Below, one piece after another: positions 11,250 to 28,014 of a stretch of DNA of 64,000 bases. The notes below the pieces were generated by a model. The model was not told the DNA's origin and searched no databases. It was given only the letters and a program-made list of their open reading frames with translations. A program made the position numbers and the translations under genes. This DNA is from Magicicada septendecula (lineage: Eukaryota > Arthropoda > Insecta > Hemiptera > Cicadidae), in the NCBI GenBank assembly GCA_034769895.1, contig CM068372.1, forward strand, positions 373,135,258 to 373,199,257, written 5' to 3'. Position 1 is the first letter of the stretch, and every line of letters begins with the position of its first letter.

Positions 11250-11730
11250 ATGGCAGATAATGATGAGAATGTCAGCTTACCTGATATTGAAACAGAAAGT
11301 CAAGTAAATATTGAACTAAGCGAAACCGAGTCAAAAATAATGGAAAATGTTGAACACCAATCAACACCGGTACAAAGTAAAAAGTCTGACGATAGTTATG
11401 AGATGTTCAAAATGATACAAGTAATGTTAGAAAAGCAGACTATAAACATGAATAGTCGTTTTGATGTAAACGATCGAAAGTTTGATGAACAAAATAGTAA
11501 TTTTAACGAAATAAAAAATGAAATTAACGGTAAATTTGAAAAAATTGACGAAAAATTTGAAACAATCACTGATAAAATATGAGAATCAATAGATCATGGG
11601 TTCAAGGAACAAAACGCAAGAATAGATGACATGATTGATAAATTTAAAATGAATAAACGAGACGAGAAGCGGGAAGGAGACAGATATCGATTAGAGGAGA
11701 ATACAGGTGACCTAATAGAACTGGTGTCCT
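11250..11730 (+). pseudogene. Truncated gag-like ORF of the tRNA-Lys3-primed element
   Basis: 110 codons open from ATG at 11250 (MADNDENVSLPDIETESQVN...), then an in-frame TGA at 11580-11582, after which the frame continues ESIDHGFKEQNARIDDMIDK up to about 11720. The product is acidic at the start and then a repeated heptad-like coiled coil (FDVNDRKFDEQNSNFNEIKN). This agrees with the N-terminal gag of Osvaldo/Gypsy-type elements, and compares with the coiled-coil gag at 34485-35490. Capsid, pol and the 3' LTR are missing, so the copy is a 5' remnant. The gag call is inference from position behind the primer-binding site. Confidence 0.5.
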
Positions 11731-15356
<3,626 letters not shown>

Positions 15357-16674
15357 CAGAGGCGTAGCTAGGGGGGCCAAGGGAGCACCGCCCCGGGCGG
15401 CAAAGTGAGCACAGACTTTATTCAAGACAATGGGAGTAAGCTTTATTCAAGCTTAATGGGAATAAGATTTATTAAAGCACTGACACTTCTGGAGAGCTAA
15501 CGGACAAATTAAAAGTTTGGAGGAATGAGCTGTGTAACAATGCCATTACTAAGGCAGAGCAGGTATGTAATAAATGGGGTGTCAGTATCACAAAAATGAT
15601 AAGAAGGAAGCGCACAATGCCAGGGGAGTATGCAGACAATTCTGCATTAACTGTTCGGCAAGAAATGTTCTCTAATAGAAAATTTTGGACAAACTGTCAG
15701 CTGAACATAAAAGAGTTAGAAAAACACTTTGGGTTTTTATGTAAATTTGAGGCATACATAAATGATGGGGATATACATTTTAAGGAACAGCTTCCCAAAT
15801 CAATATTAAGTGCACAGTGACTTGAAAGACGTCATACTTTTATTAAAAAGAGCAGAAGTTAATGGAGAACAAATGGACTTTACACCTCAGGGACTGCTAC
15901 AATACTTTTCTTCAATGGGGTTAGAAGCCTACAAAACACTAGAAACAGCTTTAAAAATTTTTCTTATTTTACCAGTGTCTGTGTCTTTTTGTGAAAGATC
16001 GTTTAGTAAATTTAAATTGCTTAATTCGTACCTAAGCTCAACAATATCTCAGGACAGGATATCAAATCTAGCGATAATTTCAACTGAAAACGACATTGCT
16101 TCGTCTTTAGATTATTGTGATTTAGTAACCGACTTTGCAGCAATTAAGACCAAGAAAGTTATATTTAAGAATGTCTCATTTTAAATATTTATTAAATATT
16201 AAAAATAAATATTAACTGTTTATTAATAGAAGACAAAACAATTAACCTGTAATGGTAATTTTTTCATTTCTTTTAATGTAGTTCTTTGTTTAACTTTATG
16301 TTGCTTTAGAATATTGTTTTGATGATGCGCATTAGACCTACAAGGAAGTTGCATGTTTATCAGAACATTTTTATGTTATAAATTTGTTATATTACTACAT
16401 TTTTTATAGTCTACATTTGTTACTAATAAATGTATACAAACTGAATACTGGTAATATTAAACTTATAATATGTAATTTCTTAATTTTGAATTAAATATTT
16501 TTAAGATGTTTTCTGGACGTGCTTTCGTATAAAAATCTACACATTTGCATTTATTAAGTACTTTGTTCACTGGATGGGCCTTCATTTTTGCTCTTTTGTC
16601 CCCTTTTAATTGTGAAGGCGAGGCGGCCGACGATCACCTTGCCCCGGGTGCCAAGAAGCCTAGCTACGCCACTG
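15357..16674 (+). mobile_element. Internally deleted hAT element (ZMYM1-like family)
   Basis: Inverted ends CAGAGGCGTAGCTAGG at 15357 and CCTAGCTACGCCACTG ending at 16674, with GC-rich subterminal CCCCGGG blocks on both sides. The 8-bp flanks tcacgttc and ccatgttc match at 6 of 8 positions, consistent with an old hAT target duplication. At 1.3 kb it is too short to be autonomous and keeps only the C-terminal part of the transposase. Confidence 0.85.
15480..16184 (+). pseudogene. hAT transposase C-terminal remnant
   Basis: Frame pieces: NNAITKAEQVCNKWGVSI-like sequence, then ITKMIRRKRTMPGEYADNSA (15590-15650), then QEMFSNRKFWTNCQLNIKEL (15662-15720), and after a shift 15840-16184 with LPVSVSFCERSFSKFKLLNS and SQDRISNLAIISTENDIASS. 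The last block is the hAT C-terminal dimerisation domain as found in ZMYM1-like transposase-derived proteins. The N-terminal zinc-finger part and most of the catalytic domain are absent. Confidence 0.75.
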
Positions 16675-18800
16675 CCATGTTCTAAGCAGAAAGTCGAAGT
16701 TACATAAAAAAACTTCAAAACAGTGTCAGTAAAATGCATGTTACTTTTACTGTAAAGGACAGAAGATTATGTAAATAAACCGAGGTATTAAAAATGAAGC
16801 ACTCTGATGCACCTTGCTGTCAATATGTTTCTTTGATTAATCACTTAAATGTATTACAGTAAAGTATTCCTATATTCCTACAACAGATATGGCAAGGCTG
16901 CAGCGTTTCCTTGCTTTGGAGAAATTTCATCATAAAAATTATGTTGTTTGGTATGACAAGGGGCAACCAATTTTTTTTTGTTACACAGAAATTTTTGCTA
17001 TGGAGATCTCCCCAACAGTGAGAGTTTATACAGTTGTATTTGTCATTATACTGACAGTGTTTTATGAAGTCTAATACACAAATATTACACAGCTGAAATA
17101 GAGTAAAATATTAAACTTAACAGTGTGTACTGCTTCTACAGGGTGAAGTCACTGGACGGAACAGTTTGAATCAAAGTAAATTATAATGTATTCTGGACAA
17201 GTCCACTAAACAAGAATTCAATGACTATTAACAAATTTCACAGGATGATGTTGAAAGAAATCATAATCTTGCATGAAGTTCGGTCTGGCTTCAGAATTTA
17301 GTTTTTCATCACAAAATATAATTGTACGTTTTTGGAAGCTGACAATTATCAGGTGATAAATTGTTACAAATTTCTAAAATGGTGGCTCCCTGAATTTTTA
17401 CTTCAGAATAATTTAAACTCAACTTTACATATTCTCAGTGTCAACCATGATCAACCTATTTCCAAGACACAAGTAGTTAATTAAGTCCACACAATTATGT
17501 TTACATTTCCAAAACATCAATGTAATTCCAGTTTCATTTTAATTATATTATTTTATAAAGATAATACTGATTGGAAAGTTTATATATTTATGTGTCTAGA
17601 AACTTTGTACTGACCCAACCTATAACACAAAGTCTGTAGAGATGACATTCCACATTATACTACTAACACTTCTTACAGTTAACAAATTATCTACACAATT
17701 TTAATATGCAAAATACTTACATATTTACTCATGCAAACAACCCAAAATGTGTTTATTCGTATACACATGTTACTTAACATTGTTAATATTCAACGGGAGC
17801 TTGAGTATCTCTTATCTATAGTCTGAATATTGCTTGTCTGCACAAGCAAGCCTCGACTTGCTAAAAGTCACTTTTTATTAATAAGTAATAAGCAATTAAT
17901 AATAAGTAATATATATATATATATATATAAAACATGAACATGTGGTAAATACTTCTAAAATGTCACAGGTAATACAAACATTCATGTATTTTATAGACAG
18001 CTTTCACAGTTTTGCAAAAAGTGCAATTAAAAAAAATAAATAAATAACTATCGACATTGTGTTTTCCAAAGAAAATCAAATTTGTGATGAGCAAGGCACA
18101 ATAGAAAGCATGGAATATTTTGTTTTTCAAAAGTTAGGCAATATCACTTTAAACTGGAAATGACATAGAAGAAGAAGAAGACGAGAAAATACTCTGTCAC
18201 TACCCACATGTACAGTTACTACACTTAACTGTAATGTTTACACAATATAAACATCTGACCTGCTGTTTAGATATTTATGAAAAATTATACAGAAATAAAA
18301 TATGTTACATGTTACTTTTTTTTTAACTTTCAACAGTAATCAACATATAATGCTTTCAAATATTTGTTTATCTGTTCCTATAACACAACACATATACACA
18401 AGCAAAATTTGGCAAAGAAACACTACTGAAGAGAAAACATACAAGTTCAATAATTTCAATAAATTTAACTGCTGCTGTTTCTGTAACAATAATAACAATA
18501 CTGTTATACATTTACAAAGTTACACCTGAAACAGTTTGGGGGCTGTAAGATCATACTTTGTGTAATGAACGACTATATAAACAAAAACATGTCTCATTTA
18601 AGTGTATACAACAAGTATGCACTTGCTGTCTGCCTCTTGCTTCATAGAACAAGTGTTTACAAGTTCATGTGCATATACAGAAGCTGTCTACAGTTTGCTA
18701 CATTGCTGGATGCAGAAGTATACATACAACCCCAGGATGAAATGACCAAATAAAAACCATTCAGTGGTGGCACATACTGCTGTTTACCCATTTTATATTT
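16675..18800. other. Non-coding stretch
   Basis: AT-rich, no supported gene; a short (AT)n run lies at 17911-17928. It probably lies downstream of the RhoGAP gene. Confidence 0.35.
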
Positions 18801-18819
18801 TAACAGGCGCTATATTCAC

Positions 18820-19385
18820 TGAGTCAAATCTGCAACGATTTTGGATCACAGTCTCCACACTGAAGACCAAGGTGATGGCTTTACACAGACCTGATTTCAT
18901 ACGAACAAAAATTGTAGTAGATGGTACTGTTCTGGAGCAAGTAAGTAATTTTGAATATCTGGGTTGTAACGTATCTTTCAGTACAAACAATGATGTGGTG
19001 GCGCACAAGTTCAACCTTATGTGTGGGACGACCACCAGGAAAACTATAAAGAAACACGTCTGAAGTTTTCCAAGGTGATGGCCCTCCGCACACTTCTCTA
19101 TGAATCTGAAAATTGGACTTTAAGAAATCCCAGGGACGCGGCAGGAGCTTTATATTATGCTGTACATTATACTTGATAGAATTGGCCAATATCGGGTAAA
19201 ATGGTTGGAATGCCTTAAGTGAATGGATAACTGCTGCATCCCCAAACAACTATGGAATTACAAGCCACAGGGACAGAGAGGTGTGGAATGTCCAAAGAAG
19301 CGTTGGAGTGATCAGCTCTAGTCTATATGTTTGGGATTGAAACAAACCATTTTTGGTTTAATCCTTGCTTAAGATGATGATATTT
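18820..19385 (+). pseudogene. LINE reverse transcriptase C-terminal fragment
   Basis: Frame starting near 18850 reads TLKTKVMALHRPDFIRTKIV, then VDGTVLEQVSNFEYLGCNVS, the post-catalytic FxYLG block of LINE reverse transcriptases. Past a stop, 19085-19340 still shows decayed segments such as RIGQYRVKWLECL and CPKKRWSDQL, which in intact relatives are the WLGHVxRM and GRPRKRWxD motifs. Many stops and frame shifts mark an old insertion. Confidence 0.65.
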
Positions 19386-19884
19386 TAACAGTTTTAAACT
19401 GGCACTGCATGGACTATTGAATCAAATTATAAAAACTTCAAATTTAGTATCTTATCAGTATGTTTATTTACCTACTTAACTTCATGATGCTACATTCTAT
19501 TTTATAATTTTACAAAAATTACTAAAGTTTGTTCTTTCTTAGAGTGGGTACTGATGTAAACAAAGTGGAGTGATACAACACTGAGGCATATGCAAAGTTA
19601 AAACTTTCTTAACAAAACAAACTTAATCCAAACATACCTTTAGTTATATTAACAACCCCAATTATATTAAAAATGTTTTCTGATATATTTGTAATCAATT
19701 TATACTAATCAGTTGCGATCTACTTTATTACTAGCAGAGGATTTAATGATGCGACCACTTGACTCACCAATCTGGTTCGAGTACATGTATAGTGACACGT
19801 ATATTGTTTTGTTTACATCAGGATCCAGTCTAAGAATGGACAATCTTTACCTGCAATAAATATTACCATCTGACAGACCAACAA

Positions 19885-20040
19885 AAACTGAGATGGATGG
19901 ACGGGGTGAGTCAGGACATCAGTACTCTTGAAATTTGAAACTGGAGGAGTGTGGCTCTGAATAGAGAAGAATGGCGAAATCTTCTGAAGAAGGCCAGGGC
20001 CTACAAGAGGCTATCAAGCTAATGACGATTAAGATGATCT
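19885..20040 (+). pseudogene. LINE 3'-end fragment
   Basis: Reads RWMDGVSQDISTLE, then after a stop NWRSVALNREEWRNLLKKAR and AYKRLSS with a stop, followed by a GATTAAGATGAT-like tail. This is the usual C-terminus of insect LINE ORF2 proteins (W...V..D...L...NW...A.NREEWR.LL.KARA). It may be a second piece of the same insertion as 18820-19385. Confidence 0.6.
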
Positions 20041-20873
20041 GACACACCAAAATTTTTGGTTTGACAATACTTTTCAGATCAAAATTTTCACCAAATCAAT
20101 CGTTTACACAAAACTCTATGGTCAGTCAACAGTTTTATATTATTTTAGACTCAGGCAATAAGCTAACAATGACAACATGCAATAAATAGGTTGTAGTTTG
20201 CATTTAATGTAGTAAATAAATTTTAAACTTAACAAAGTGACTACTGAAAGCTAAAATCTGAAGTTTGTGCACAGCTCAATTTCAAATTTCAGAGTGCCTG
20301 TAAATTTATGTATATATCTCGATTATTGTTCCACACAGGTATGCTGACTGTCATTTGGTTTACATGTAATTAGTACATGGAGTAGGAAGGAAGTAAATTA
20401 GTAACATATAATCTAATTAGCAAACTAATTGATGGACTTTGAATTCATTCTACCTTAGTATTGGGAACTACAAGCTTTTTTTTCTTAGCTAGATTTGGTT
20501 TAGTGTAAGTTAAAATGTGCTCTCTTTAAAAGTGTATACATATTTATCTATCTACCATATTATAAGTTCAAAACAATTCAATAATCTTTAACACTTTGAT
20601 GCCAATCAAGTGACATCCTGCAGTTTCAGTGTGTTGCTACATAGAACTGTGTGTAAATATATATTTGGAACCAACCGTTTTAAAATGTATTCTTATAGTA
20701 TTTTAAATCATCCACTAGATTGCATTGGGATTCACCTTTATAACAACAGTTGACGAAAAGTCAGCATGTGTTAAATTCCACTGTGCTTAGTGCCATTTTA
20801 AAAATTATTTCAATAAAAAAATAACAAAAATGTAAATATATAGAACTAATTATAGTAGAAACATTATGTAATA

Positions 20874-21706
20874 CAGTAGAGCATCGATTATCCGAATCTC
20901 TTGGGATGAGGGCCCGTTCGGATAATCGATATTTCGGATAATAGATCGTAAATTGAAAATATTATTCTCTTTACAGAAACAAGGACTTTTAGTACAAAAT
21001 CATTTCTAACATACTGTTATATTATTACAGCAACTTTTATACTCTACTGTAATGTATTACAAAGGCTAAAAATCACTGAATTAAAACTGAGTGTAATTAA
21101 TAAAAACCAAAAGTTAATTTAAACAATATTAGAGTTTAATGACGAACACTGTACAATAAAATTAATTAAAAATTAAAAACCAAACAAAACATACAGTACC
21201 ATGGATTTACAATTTTTTGAAGTGTCTTGTCATTTACTGCTTCAAACTGATACTCCGTTTTCTCGCTGCTAAAGACTGAAGTTAAGATTCATAAGCTAAA
21301 TACAATCTATCTCGTCTTCTGTTTTGGCCCACTTTAGAACAGTCTCAAGTGCGTTAAAAGCTTTTGCTGCCGTCGGTGGTTTTGTATTAGTAGCATTCTC
21401 GCCGTCTTCATCATCTTTGATTTCATTACGTTCATTAATGACTCAACTATCTCTTCATCGGTTAATAACTGAAAACCGGGATTGGCTTCATCCACCTTTA
21501 GCCAATTCTTTGTTTATTGATTGTAAGGCTGTATAGCTACAGCATTTACTTATTACTGTACAGTACTTATAGTATACAATTTTTTATGTTCAATAAATAT
21601 CCAATATGCCTACACATGTCCAATAAATTACTGTACAGTACAGTACATAATATTACTATTTACTGAGTTCGGATAGTAGATTGTTCAGTTAATCGATGCT
21701 CTACTG
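20874..21706 (-). mobile_element. Tigger/pogo-type element, deleted
   Basis: Ends CAGTAGAGCATCGATTATCC (20874) and ...ATCGATGCTCTACTG (21706) are inverted repeats, with TA before the left end; the right flank is TT, so the TA duplication is imperfect. A direct inner repeat of GGATAATCGAT lies near the left end. The 833-bp length and the remnant at 21315-21522 show a heavily deleted copy. Confidence 0.8.
21315..21522 (-). pseudogene. Tigger transposase C-terminal remnant
   Basis: Minus-strand reading WLKVDEANPGFQLLTDEEIV, then ESLMN, and after a one-base shift RNEIKDDEDGENATNTKPPT, then AAKAFNALETVLKWAKTEDE. The block LTDEEIV...ALETVLKWA is the acidic C-terminal tail of Tigger/jerky-like transposases. 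No start codon lies in the right frame, so it is only a fragment. Confidence 0.65.
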
Positions 21707-22369
21707 TTATGTTTAATGCGTTTATAAGAAATAATATTAAAGTTGTGAGTTTTAGTAATTACACGAGTTTCAATCAATTTTTATTCCACTACGTTGATTT
21801 CTTGTAAAATACAATTACAGCCAACATAAATACCTAAACCATATACAGTGCATAACATTTTAAACAGGAGATTTAGATCTTCATGAAGATACAGATATTT
21901 TTACTGTATGGTGCAGAAGCTACAGCATTTTAAATGAATAGAAAAAAGGTCTGGCACACGGGCTAAGGGCAGCCATTTTAAGATCCCAGGCGGCAAAGTG
22001 TTAACTGTACACAAAAGTCACTAATAATATGACTGTAACAGCAAAATATTTCAATGTGCTGTATGGACAATATTTTAAGATATTCATTATTAAATACATA
22101 GCTTATCTCACATCTCTCACACTCTTTTTTACTCCTCCTGCCCCCCCAAAGTGATACTTGTAAAAAGACATGTAATTTGTGTTAACATATGGTAGTTCAC
22201 ATCCGTATGTGCTTACGGCAAACACATTCAGTGCGTACGTGTTTATAATTCTTTCATCTGCTGATTCCACTTTCAGTAAAATGTGAAAGGACCTCATCAA
22301 ATGTATGTAGAGCAGTATTTTATTATACTGATTGGATCGTGCTTTATGTCCCTCAAGTACAGGTATGTA

Positions 22370-23633
22370 CGAGGGCTGTCCAGAAAGTAACTTACGTTTC
22401 AGAATAAGTAATAAAAAATAAATAAAAGAAAAATTTTTTATTTACACACTTGAAAACTACATTCTTAGACTATTTTTCCACATAGTCTCCATGCAAGTTC
22501 AAACACTTATCGTAACGATTTACGAGTTTTTGAAAGCCCTCATCGTAAAAATCTGCCGCCTGCGATTTCAGCCATTCATTAACGCCTGCCTTCAGCTCTT
22601 CGTCGTCTTCAAAGCACTGCATTGCCAGCCACTTTTTCATACGCATGAACAGGTGATAATTGCTCGGTGCCAGATCAGGGCTGTATGGAGGATGATTGAA
22701 AATCTCCCATCCAAATTTTCCCAGAAGTTCTTGCGTTCGTGCTGTTGTATGCCGTCGGGCGTTGTCATGGAAGAACAATACCCCAGAGCTCAACTTACCA
22801 CGTCGCTTGTTTTGGATTGCTCTCTGCAGCTTTTTTAAGGTTTCACAGTAAACCTCGGAGTTGACTGTGGTACCCTGTTCCATAAACTCTACCAGGAGAA
22901 CCCCTTTCTGTCCCAAAAAACTGTCACCATCATTTTCCTTGCTGACAAGGTCTGCAAACACTTCCTCGGTTTTTTTTGGTGAGCAAGTATGGCCCCATTC
23001 CATGGATTGATTTTTTGTTTCACAATTAACGTACCTAACCCAGGTTTCATCCCCCGTTACAATATGGTCCAGTGGAGAATCACCATCCTTGTCATAGGCA
23101 TCAAGAAATGACAATGCTAATGCCATCTGCTGGTTTTTGTGCATTTCTGTAAGCATTTTCGGGACCTATTGCGCACAAAACTTATGGTAACCAAGCTTTA
23201 TCGTGACAACTTAATGAAGCAAAATACGTGACATTTGAGGAAACTCATGTGATAGCTCAGTAATCATAAAGCGGCGATTTTCATGGATTTTTTTATTGAT
23301 TTTCTCCACCAGTTTGTCAGTAAGAACACTCGGCTGGCCACTTCGCTCATCATCGTGCACATTGGTGCAGTGATGAATGTCCACCGGTCTGCAGTTTTCT
23401 GCTTGCATAAATCGTATTACTGAGCGCACTTCACAGCTCGCGGGATTTTCAATCGCAGCACTCATTTTAAAAATTATTAGTAAAGCACAGAAACACATGA
23501 CAAATCTATACTGGCCCCAGCTGAATGCGTACTGAGTCACACCACCCAGTGTCACCAAGATGGCGGCGCTAGCCCCGCCCCATTGCTGCCCACACTGAAA
23601 CATAAAAATAAGTTACTTTCTGGACTGCCCTCG
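22370..23633 (-). mobile_element. Mariner element, broken
   Basis: Inverted ends CGAGGGCTGTCCAGAAAGTA at 22370 and the complement of CGAGGGCAGTCCAGAAAGTA ending at 23633, flanked by TA on both sides (22368-22369, 23634-23635). Size 1264 bp is the usual length of a nearly complete mariner. It carries one transposase on the minus strand with an internal deletion and a stop. Confidence 0.92.
22470..23465 (-). pseudogene. Mariner transposase (DD34D), with deletion and nonsense codon
   Basis: Start MSAAIENPASCEVRSVIRFM at 23465. The helix-turn-helix part after VDIHH is missing about 40 residues and jumps to TNVHDDERSGQPSVLTDKLV. After a stop just before KMLTEMHKN (the expected W of RWVPKMLT) the catalytic part stays open as 228 codons (23156-22470): HIVTGDETWVRY (Asp1), FFHDNARRHT (Asp2), PPYSPDLAPSNYHLFMRMKK (Asp3, 34 residues on). 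The C-terminus RYDKCLNLHGDYVEK is intact. Confidence 0.92.
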
Positions 23634-24433
23634 TATTTACCAGCAACTGGAGGCCACCTCCTGCGAGCCTTCACAGCACATTTCCTTTTTAAGGTAGGAA
23701 AACATTCTTATAATCTCTAACAAACCAGTCTATTGTACAATTTATTTACCACACTAACAATGTGGATGTGCATGTTTCATGGAATTTTTTAAGTATTGAT
23801 CACGTTTCTAATTTTGTTTAGTTTAAAAAATTGTTTGCTTTTCAATTTGTTGTCTGAGAGCTTAAACTAAGGCAATATTACTCCCTTCCTACACGTGAGT
23901 GTGCACACAAACATGCTTATTCAATGCAAAAAGCCATATTTACTGTTCAGTAGCATTCCGTTTTGTGTACAGCTGAAGTGGAAATATAAATCATGTAGTC
24001 AATATGGACACTACAATATAATCAGTGTTATGTACATGAATAAATAATCGTTTACACAAACTTCCAAAAAAGCCTTCCAACAACATATACATCACAATAA
24101 AGATTACGTATAAATATGTAAACAAATGTTTACTTTAATCAACTGCGGACTCTGTATCTTTATCATCTTATGGCAATCAATAATCATAATTAGTATTACA
24201 AAGATACATTATAACTAGATAGATATACATATCTGTTTAATAAAAATATATAATTTCTTCTATGTACATAAAACAAACAATAGATACAGCTTATATAATA
24301 TGAAGGATAGATGGTTGGTTTTGTGGGTGGGGGGGGGGCTGAATGTAGAATTAATGATATTATTGGTTAATTAAGGAAGCACTGGAAAAGGAAGCACAAA
24401 GACTTTGGCACTGACAACAGCTCTGTTGTTGTT

Positions 24434-24461
24434 CACGCACGCACGCACGCACGCACGCACA
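24434..24461. repeat. (ACGC)n microsatellite
   Basis: About seven copies of a 4-base unit, preceded by a short TTG run. Confidence 0.9.
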
Positions 24462-24667
24462 AAATACAAAATACAATTATCGTTATCAATGTTTCCTTGT
24501 TAAAGTTTTGAAATACTTTGTTCTGTATCACTCAGTTCACTTCGAATATACTGGCTATAGATCATTTTAATGCATTAAAAATATTGGATAAACATTTAAT
24601 TAATTTTATGGTTTATTTTTACTGTCTCCTAACTAGTTTGAAATGTCACTCTTCTCAAAATTGAATA

Positions 24668-24671
<4 letters not shown>

Positions 24672-24726
<55 letters not shown>
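24672..24726. repeat. (GT)n microsatellite
   Basis: About 27 uninterrupted GT units. Confidence 0.95.
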
Positions 24727-24730
<4 letters not shown>

Positions 24731-26456
24731 CTCACTGTCTATCAAACAAGTACATTACAGCACCCTAAACGCATGTCTGTAAAGTAAAGATACGTAGTCA
24801 ATGCCAACTTCTCATATTCAGTAAGGCATATTTTGAAAATGACAGCGTTGATTCAAAATCCTACCAAATAAGAAGTTTGTTCTACGATACATTTTCTAAA
24901 CCTTTCTGACAACCTTCTATGCAAAATTAAAGAAAGCATTCATGCAGATCAGTGTCTGATGGTAAGAGAAATTGCATGAACTGATTCCTGCAGTGTCTAA
25001 GCTAATTTATGTAGAGTACGGAGAAGGAGGTGACTTCGACTTCCTGGACTCCACTGTAACTTAGGATGAACTCTGGACTTGTCACCACATAGATTCCCCT
25101 AACATGAATTAAAACATTCAAAACATCAATGTCAAAAAAAAAAAAAAATTGAGACACATCAAACATTGTGAGATAATGAAAATACTTCAACAGGCTATTC
25201 AGAACAAAACAAGGGGAAGTGATACGTGATGTTTACTCCCCCCCCCCAATTCCACAATACACCTGGCCCCATAGTGTATGTCACCTCTGTGCAACTTAAC
25301 AGTAGGAAGTTGCAGCTGTAGGGTTATCTGCTGTATATAGGCTGGGCCTTATACCTCCTGATTTTCATTTGTTTCTTCACCTGAAATGACATGCGGCAAG
25401 AAAAAAAACCTGACAACGATAATGAGGTCATAACCTGGTTTAAAACTGCCGAGTCTTCTGTGGCTTGGGAATACAAACGGCGGCAGTTTGTGGGCTTAAT
25501 AAATGCTTGGACAATGGTTGTGATTTGTTGAAAACAAAGCTATATGAATTTAACTAGTCAGTTGAAGGTCTATAAACAAAAAATACAAGTCTTTGTATCT
25601 TTACTTTCTAGACGCACCTCTTAAAATGTAAAAAGTAATCATTCTGTATACATTGTAACTGATTTATGGAATTTCTACTAAATGTTTCTGACTTACTAAA
25701 CTATTTCTTTAAATTTTAAAGATTTGTATATGGCTGTTTTTCTCTGTTCTGTCAGAATCACTATGCTAATATATATACATACTTGCAACAACCTATCATA
25801 AACAAATCTTGTATTTAGACACTTCACAAGCATACTAATTTCTTATATTATTTTAATCAACTTGAGAATGAGCATCTTAAATAGTACATGATTTAGAATG
25901 CATGAGAAAGGAAATTTATTATCATTGTTTACCAATAATTTAATTGAAATTTCACACGCATGTGTAATGATCTTATACCAGCATGCTGTTATGCCAAACA
26001 ATACAATATTAATATTAATCACTTGTAGTTAATATAGAAAACAATTAAAGACACATATTATTATATTTTGAGCACAAGGAAAAGCAATGCAAGGGGCAGA
26101 ACGTACGTATACATACAAAATGGATACAAGTTCATAAAAATATATATTATCCTTATATTATTTATGATATCAGACAAGTACGGATATTTTTGATCTCCGA
26201 GTGATTACATGAATGTTCTGGTAGTGCAGTTAATATGTTGTATATATACACTTAAAGGAAGATACGAATTTACAATAAAATTTATATATTAAATATATTT
26301 ATATAATTCAATACCTTACTCTGTCTTTTTGTTTCTTTTTCTTCTTGAACAGCCTTGTGATAACGAAAGATTTAACAAATACTAACAAAAATAACAACAA
26401 TAACAATAAGGCTTCATTTTGACGGTACATACGTTTTGTGGCCACTGCTCCAACGT

Positions 26457-26628
26457 TCATCTAAATATGTGATCGAACTCAGCTAGAAAGCATTCAATCA
26501 CCAAATTCTGTTGCATCAGATCAAACGCCATGTTCAGTGATTCTTGCTCTGGCCACATTAACGTTGGGCCGAATACGATGGCCAAATTTGGGATATGCAT
26601 TCTGTTGAACTCCTGGTATTTTGTCACC
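26457..26628 (-). CDS. RhoGAP gene terminal coding exon
   Basis: 172-bp coding part of the last exon, acceptor TTCCAG. It reads VTKYQEFNRMHIPNLAIVFG, then PTLMWPEQESLNMAFDLMQQ, then NLVIECFLAEFDHIFR and TGA. NRMxxxNLAIVFGPTLM is the last conserved RhoGAP motif, including the structural asparagine, and the protein ends soon after the domain as in ARHGAP12/15/27. The 24.5-kb intron before it contains nested transposons. The 3' UTR continues to lower coordinates; I did not fix a poly(A) site. Confidence 0.92.
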
Positions 26629-28014
26629 CTGGAAGCATAACAGCAATTACATATACAAACAACTCACATGTTGACATATACACATATGTATATATGACAT
26701 TATGCACATGGCACTTAGCTTACACCACTTTTTTTAAAAGTGAACGTGCATGATCTAGGAAGGATTTTATATAGTTAAAGTATGATGATATGTTATCAAC
26801 AGCAGAAAGTGAGAAAACTCATTTCAGTGAGTTTATAAAGAGTTCCAAATAATGGGTTTAACTGAATAATGGGTTAAATATGAATACAACTGAGACTAAT
26901 GTCAGGAGCTGTACCATCACCTCAAGATATCATTTAATGACCAACTAATAAAGCTATCTGGAAACTTTGTAATTGTAATTTTATAAAAAGGATATGTATA
27001 CTGAACTTAAAAGAAAAAAAAATGTCATTAGGATGGACTGTGTTTATAACATCTTTCTGTTAACTTTCGTGGTAAGAAATTGCCAACTTATACGAAAACA
27101 AAAATATTCGATAGCATTTTTGACACACTCCCATGATTAACAGATGCCTTGAAACAATACTGAGAAATGACACAATAAAGATATTTACTACAACACAGTG
27201 AACTACAGAGAAATGTTTATTGGAGGTTGCTTTTGTGATACACTGAACATATCGTATGCAAATGTGACTGGAATGGACACTTGAATCAACTGGGCAACAA
27301 GAAGAAATTATTACTGAGAATAATAACAAGTCAGGCATTTTATAAAGAGGTGGTTTAAGACTTAAGAATAAATGAAATGGATAATAATATTTTGGGATGC
27401 TAGAAGGAGAGAGAATTAAATGGAATATTAAATAACGAAAGTAAAAGACGCAGACAATAAGATTACATGTGCCATAAATAATCCAATAGAACAGGGGTTC
27501 CCAACTTGTGATCCGCCAATAAAATTTGGGGTTTCACAATAAAATCGTTCAGCAGAACAATAAATTTCGTTCAACAGAAATCTCTTCTATTTTCCAAGTG
27601 CATCACAAAAGGACATCTAATACAGCAGGTTCTTTATCAACTGTTTGCTGTTGTTACTTTTATTTCTAGGAAAATTACTCAACACAGATAGTAACCGTGT
27701 GTGGCTTATATAGCGATGACTTGCGAATATTTGCCTGGCACGTGCGAATATTTATATGGCATGGTAATGTGCGACAACGCTTAGTCATCACTACATAAGG
27801 CACTTTACCGCATGTTGTTTGTTAATGTCCCATTATCTGTAGTGTGTTGGAGCGCAACAGTACAGCATACGAGCGGGCATATCAGTCAAAGGTTATTAGT
27901 GTTTTGCACTGCAATCGTTTTGTGATATTTTAAGTATTTTTAAAATAAAAATATAGTGGGAATCTTATAAATTTATAGTGCTTTTAGTATTGTGTATACC
28001 CAAATTAAAATATC

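Larger units (their letters stand above)
23634..26456. other. Non-coding stretch downstream of the RhoGAP stop
   Basis: AT-rich; contains the (ACGC)n and (GT)n arrays and a G-rich run near 24329-24339. It probably holds the 3' UTR of the RhoGAP gene next to 26457 (AATAAA-type signals occur on the minus strand, for example near 25915), but the transcript end cannot be placed. Confidence 0.4.
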
